Positions 13,700 through 15,176 of a stretch of DNA of 15,176 nt are shown here, piece after piece (position 1 is the stretch's first letter; every line of letters starts with the position of its first letter). A program made the translations under genes and the position numbers. Under the pieces are notes generated by a model. The model made no database searches, had not been told where the DNA came from, and was given only the letters and a program-made list of their open reading frames with translations. The stretch is taken from the NCBI GenBank assembly GCA_024653905.1, contig JANLGZ010000065.1, positions 1-15,176 of the forward strand, given 5' to 3'. Origin of the DNA: an archaeon. GTDB taxonomy: Archaea > Iainarchaeota > Iainarchaeia > Iainarchaeales > Iainarchaeaceae.

Positions 13700-15163
13700 T
13701 CATCTCAACTTAACTCCCATATCTTTCAATAATTTTTCAACCGGTTCTTCATCAGCTTCGGTTGTTACCTCTGCTAACATTGCAAGATTTTTAACCAAAC
13801 CACACTGCGGTCCATCAGGAGTTTCTACTGCACATAATCTTCCCCAATGTGTTCCATGAACATCCCTTGCTTCGTAAAGTTCTCTGTTTTTATCAAGCGG
13901 ACTTTTAACTTTTCTCAAATCAGTTAAAGGACTTAAATAATTTACTCTGTCCATGAATTTTGAAACTCCAGTAGCTCTACCTATCCAGTTTCCTGTACTC
14001 ATAGCAAACCTGATTCTTTCTGATACTGCTCCAGGCCTTACAATTGTTGAAATATTAAGTTTTCTTCTTCTTGTAACAGTTCTATCAATCTGGAATTTTA
14101 AATCCTTAATGAAATATTTGAATGAGTATCTGAACAAGTGTTCCATTAATTTTCCTGATAATTCAAGTCTTTTGTTTGAGTAATGGTCCTTGTCATCTTC
14201 TTCTCTCAAATTATAAGCTCTTTCAATTGCTTTAGTTGCCATCATTACTAAGTAGTAAGCTTTAGCTAGCCTGTCTTTTGATTCCTGTCCAATGTGTGGC
14301 AACAAGAATGCATCTATTACTTCCTGTGCTCTTCTAAGCCTGTATTCCTCTACTTGACCAGGTGCAACAAATTTTCCAATTTTATCAAGTGCTTCTTTTT
14401 CACTTTTAACCAAAAGATTTTCATTATTAATTAGAACATCGTTTTGTACTTCCATTTCATCAACAAAAGCATCTTTGATTGATTGTGTTGTTTTGATTCC
14501 GAGTGCTTTTAGTAAAACAAATAATTTTAATTTTCTTGGAGATGCAGGGAATGTAACATTCAAAATTCCATCAGGGCTTCTAAGAATTCTTACTCTTCCT
14601 TTGAATGCGCCTTTAGTTGAAATAACTTCTGCAACAATTTTGTCTGTTTGTTCAGAAACAATAACTCTATCAGAAGCTAAAACTTCCTGAGTCATTAATG
14701 CTTTTTCAGAACCGTTTACAATAAAATAACCGCCAAAGTCCATTGGATCCTCTTGCATTTCAATTAGTTCTTGTTCAGTTTTGCCATTCAACCAACAAAG
14801 ATTACTTTTTAGCATTGTTGGCAATTCGCCGATGTAAGTTACTTTTCTGTCATGTTCAACATCTCTTCTCAGAAGTTTCATGGTTAAATTAATTGGGCTT
14901 GAATAAGTTCTGTTTCTCATCCTAGCTTCAATTGGATAAAATTGATTTCTTGGGCTTCCATCAGCTTCAACAATTTTCGGTTTTAAAATTTCGATTTTTC
15001 CAAACTCAACTTTTACTTCCTCGATTTTAGGAACAACTTCTTTGTTTTCTAAAACAATTTCCGGAAGCTTCTTTTCAACAAACTGATTATAAGAATCAAT
15101 TTCCATTTGAGCAATGTTTTTGTCTCTAAAATAAGAATCAATTAAAGTCCATCCGTTAATCAT
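13700..15163 (-). CDS. rpoB2: RNA polymerase subunit B'' (N-terminal part of the second-largest subunit)
   Basis: B'' provides the protrusion, lobe and fork regions of the second-largest subunit. Its 487 residues are normal for archaea with split B. Landmarks: SPRNQFYPIEARMRNRTYSSPI near 70-91; FGGYFIVNGSEKALMTQE, the usual NGSERV-type motif; KLELSGKL/ LFRYSFKYF; and the fork region ARDVHGTHWGRLCAVETPDG (432-451) followed by PQCGLVKNLA. That last motif departs from the near-universal HPTHWGRICPxETPEGPN at several positions. The ATG at 15163 has GGTGG eight bases upstream and overlaps by one base what is probably the rpoH stop. The C-terminus MGVKLR followed by TGA is ordinary, but a near-copy of these last codons reappears 92 bases downstream. 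Confidence 0.96.
   Translation of the reverse strand: MINGWTLIDSYFRDKNIAQMEIDSYNQFVEKKLPEIVLENKEVVPKIEEVKVEFGKIEILKPKIVEADGSPRNQFYPIEARMRNRTYSSPINLTMKLLRRDVEHDRKVTYIGELPTMLKSNLCWLNGKTEQELIEMQEDPMDFGGYFIVNGSEKALMTQEVLASDRVIVSEQTDKIVAEVISTKGAFKGRVRILRSPDGILNVTFPASPRKLKLFVLLKALGIKTTQSIKDAFVDEMEVQNDVLINNENLLVKSEKEALDKIGKFVAPGQVEEYRLRRAQEVIDAFLLPHIGQESKDRLAKAYYLVMMATKAIERAYNLREEDDKDHYSNKRLELSGKLMEHLFRYSFKYFIKDLKFQIDRTVTRRRKLNISTIVRPGAVSERIRFAMSTGNWIGRATGVSKFMDRVNYLSPLTDLRKVKSPLDKNRELYEARDVHGTHWGRLCAVETPDGPQCGLVKNLAMLAEVTTEADEEPVEKLLKDMGVKLR
13710..13719. repeat. Direct repeat copy 2 (TTAACTCCCA), at the rpoB'' 3' end
   Basis: This is the partner of 13618-13627. It lies within the rpoB'' coding end, six codons or fewer from its TGA. 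An arrangement of short perfect repeats bounding a foreign-looking segment resembles a target-site duplication, but could also be a local duplication. Confidence 0.55.
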
Positions 15164-15176
15164 CAGGCAACCACCC
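15163..15176 (-). CDS. rpoH: Possible 3' end of rpoH (RNA polymerase subunit H), partial
   Basis: Only 14 bases are visible. In one frame they read Val-Val-Ala followed by TGA, with the TGA sharing one base with the rpoB'' ATG (TGATG). Archaeal rpoH normally precedes rpoB'' and its protein ends in a hydrophobic stretch like RVV, so this fits. The evidence is positional and very short. Confidence 0.3.

Larger units (their letters stand above)
13614..13719 (-). other. GC-rich, hairpin-forming intercistronic element between rpoB'' and rpoB'
   Basis: In an otherwise tightly packed, AT-rich operon, 13621-13683 is about 62% G+C by hand count. On the transcribed strand it folds as GGCUG-UAC-GUCC-ACC closed by GGU-GGAC-GUA-CAGCC (13642-13681, about 15 pairs with small bulges). 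A competing 5-pair stem, AGCCG/CGGCU (13628-13632 with 13641-13645), shares four bases with the first and excludes it. A third, GAGU/ACUC (13614-13624), lies before the rpoB' ribosome binding site. Exact 10-base direct repeats (TTAACTCCCA on plus) sit at 13618-13627 and 13710-13719. No tRNA T-loop or GTTCGAAT-like motif is present. It could be an inserted small element, or a leader controlling rpoB'. No known RNA family recognised. Confidence 0.5.

Noticed and set aside
9141..15163. Inteins or introns in the RNA polymerase genes
   Set aside because: Subunit lengths match the families and conserved motifs follow each other without large insertions or splicing motifs.
1..15176. CRISPR arrays, insertion sequences, integrases or attachment sites
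   Set aside because: No regularly spaced repeats, transposase or integrase frames were seen on either strand; the only short direct repeats of note are those flanking the rpoB''/rpoB' element.

Overview
The window is archaeal. Everything from about position 685 to the right edge lies on the minus strand and is the classical archaeal RNA polymerase / translation cluster. In transcription order it runs: end of a probable rpoH (right edge), rpoB'' , rpoB', rpoA', rpoA'', eL30, nusA-like, uS12, uS7, EF-2, then EF-1A, uS10 and rtcB. Split B and A subunits, an eL30, a short two-KH NusA, EF-2 with a diphthamide motif, GTGAT/GGAGG-type ribosome binding sites and TATA-box promoters all point to Archaea. 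The strong AT bias, the short proteins, and several substitutions in otherwise near-invariant RNA polymerase and ribosomal motifs suggest a small-genome DPANN-type lineage (Woesearchaeota/Pacearchaeota-like). That placement is inference; only a tree would settle it.

Layout. Positions 1-147 (minus) hold the 5' end of a secreted tyrosine-rich protein. Positions 148-300 are a divergent promoter region. Positions 301-669 (plus) hold a small unrecognised protein with its own TATA box, initiator-like element and GTGAT ribosome binding site. It converges on rtcB (685-1851, minus). The genes from rpoB'' to EF-2 are packed with gaps of 0-18 bases, or 1-base overlaps, and look like one operon. The one exception is a 108-base GC-rich, hairpin-forming gap between rpoB'' and rpoB'. 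A U-tract terminator and a fresh promoter separate EF-2 from EF-1A. EF-1A and uS10 are separated by a hairpin plus U-rich stretch, and rtcB appears to have its own near-leaderless promoter.

The genes work together as the core of gene expression: four catalytic pieces of RNA polymerase, a transcription/RNA-binding KH protein, two small-subunit decoding or head proteins, uS10, eL30, and both elongation GTPases. RtcB, the tRNA-splicing/RNA-repair ligase, is appended.

What stands out is not a new gene system. It is (i) coordinated divergence of catalytic-centre motifs across all four RNA polymerase pieces: the B'' ETPEGPN region, the B' HNQSPRN region and zinc ribbon, the A' bridge helix and the A'' trigger loop; (ii) uS12 decoding-loop changes; (iii) a roughly 90-base GC-rich insert-like element between rpoB'' and rpoB', flanked by an exact 10-base direct repeat and able to fold into mutually exclusive hairpins; and (iv) a 15-base element shared between the EF-1A promoter and the promoter of the orphan plus-strand gene. 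No CRISPR array, insertion sequence, rRNA or tRNA was seen.
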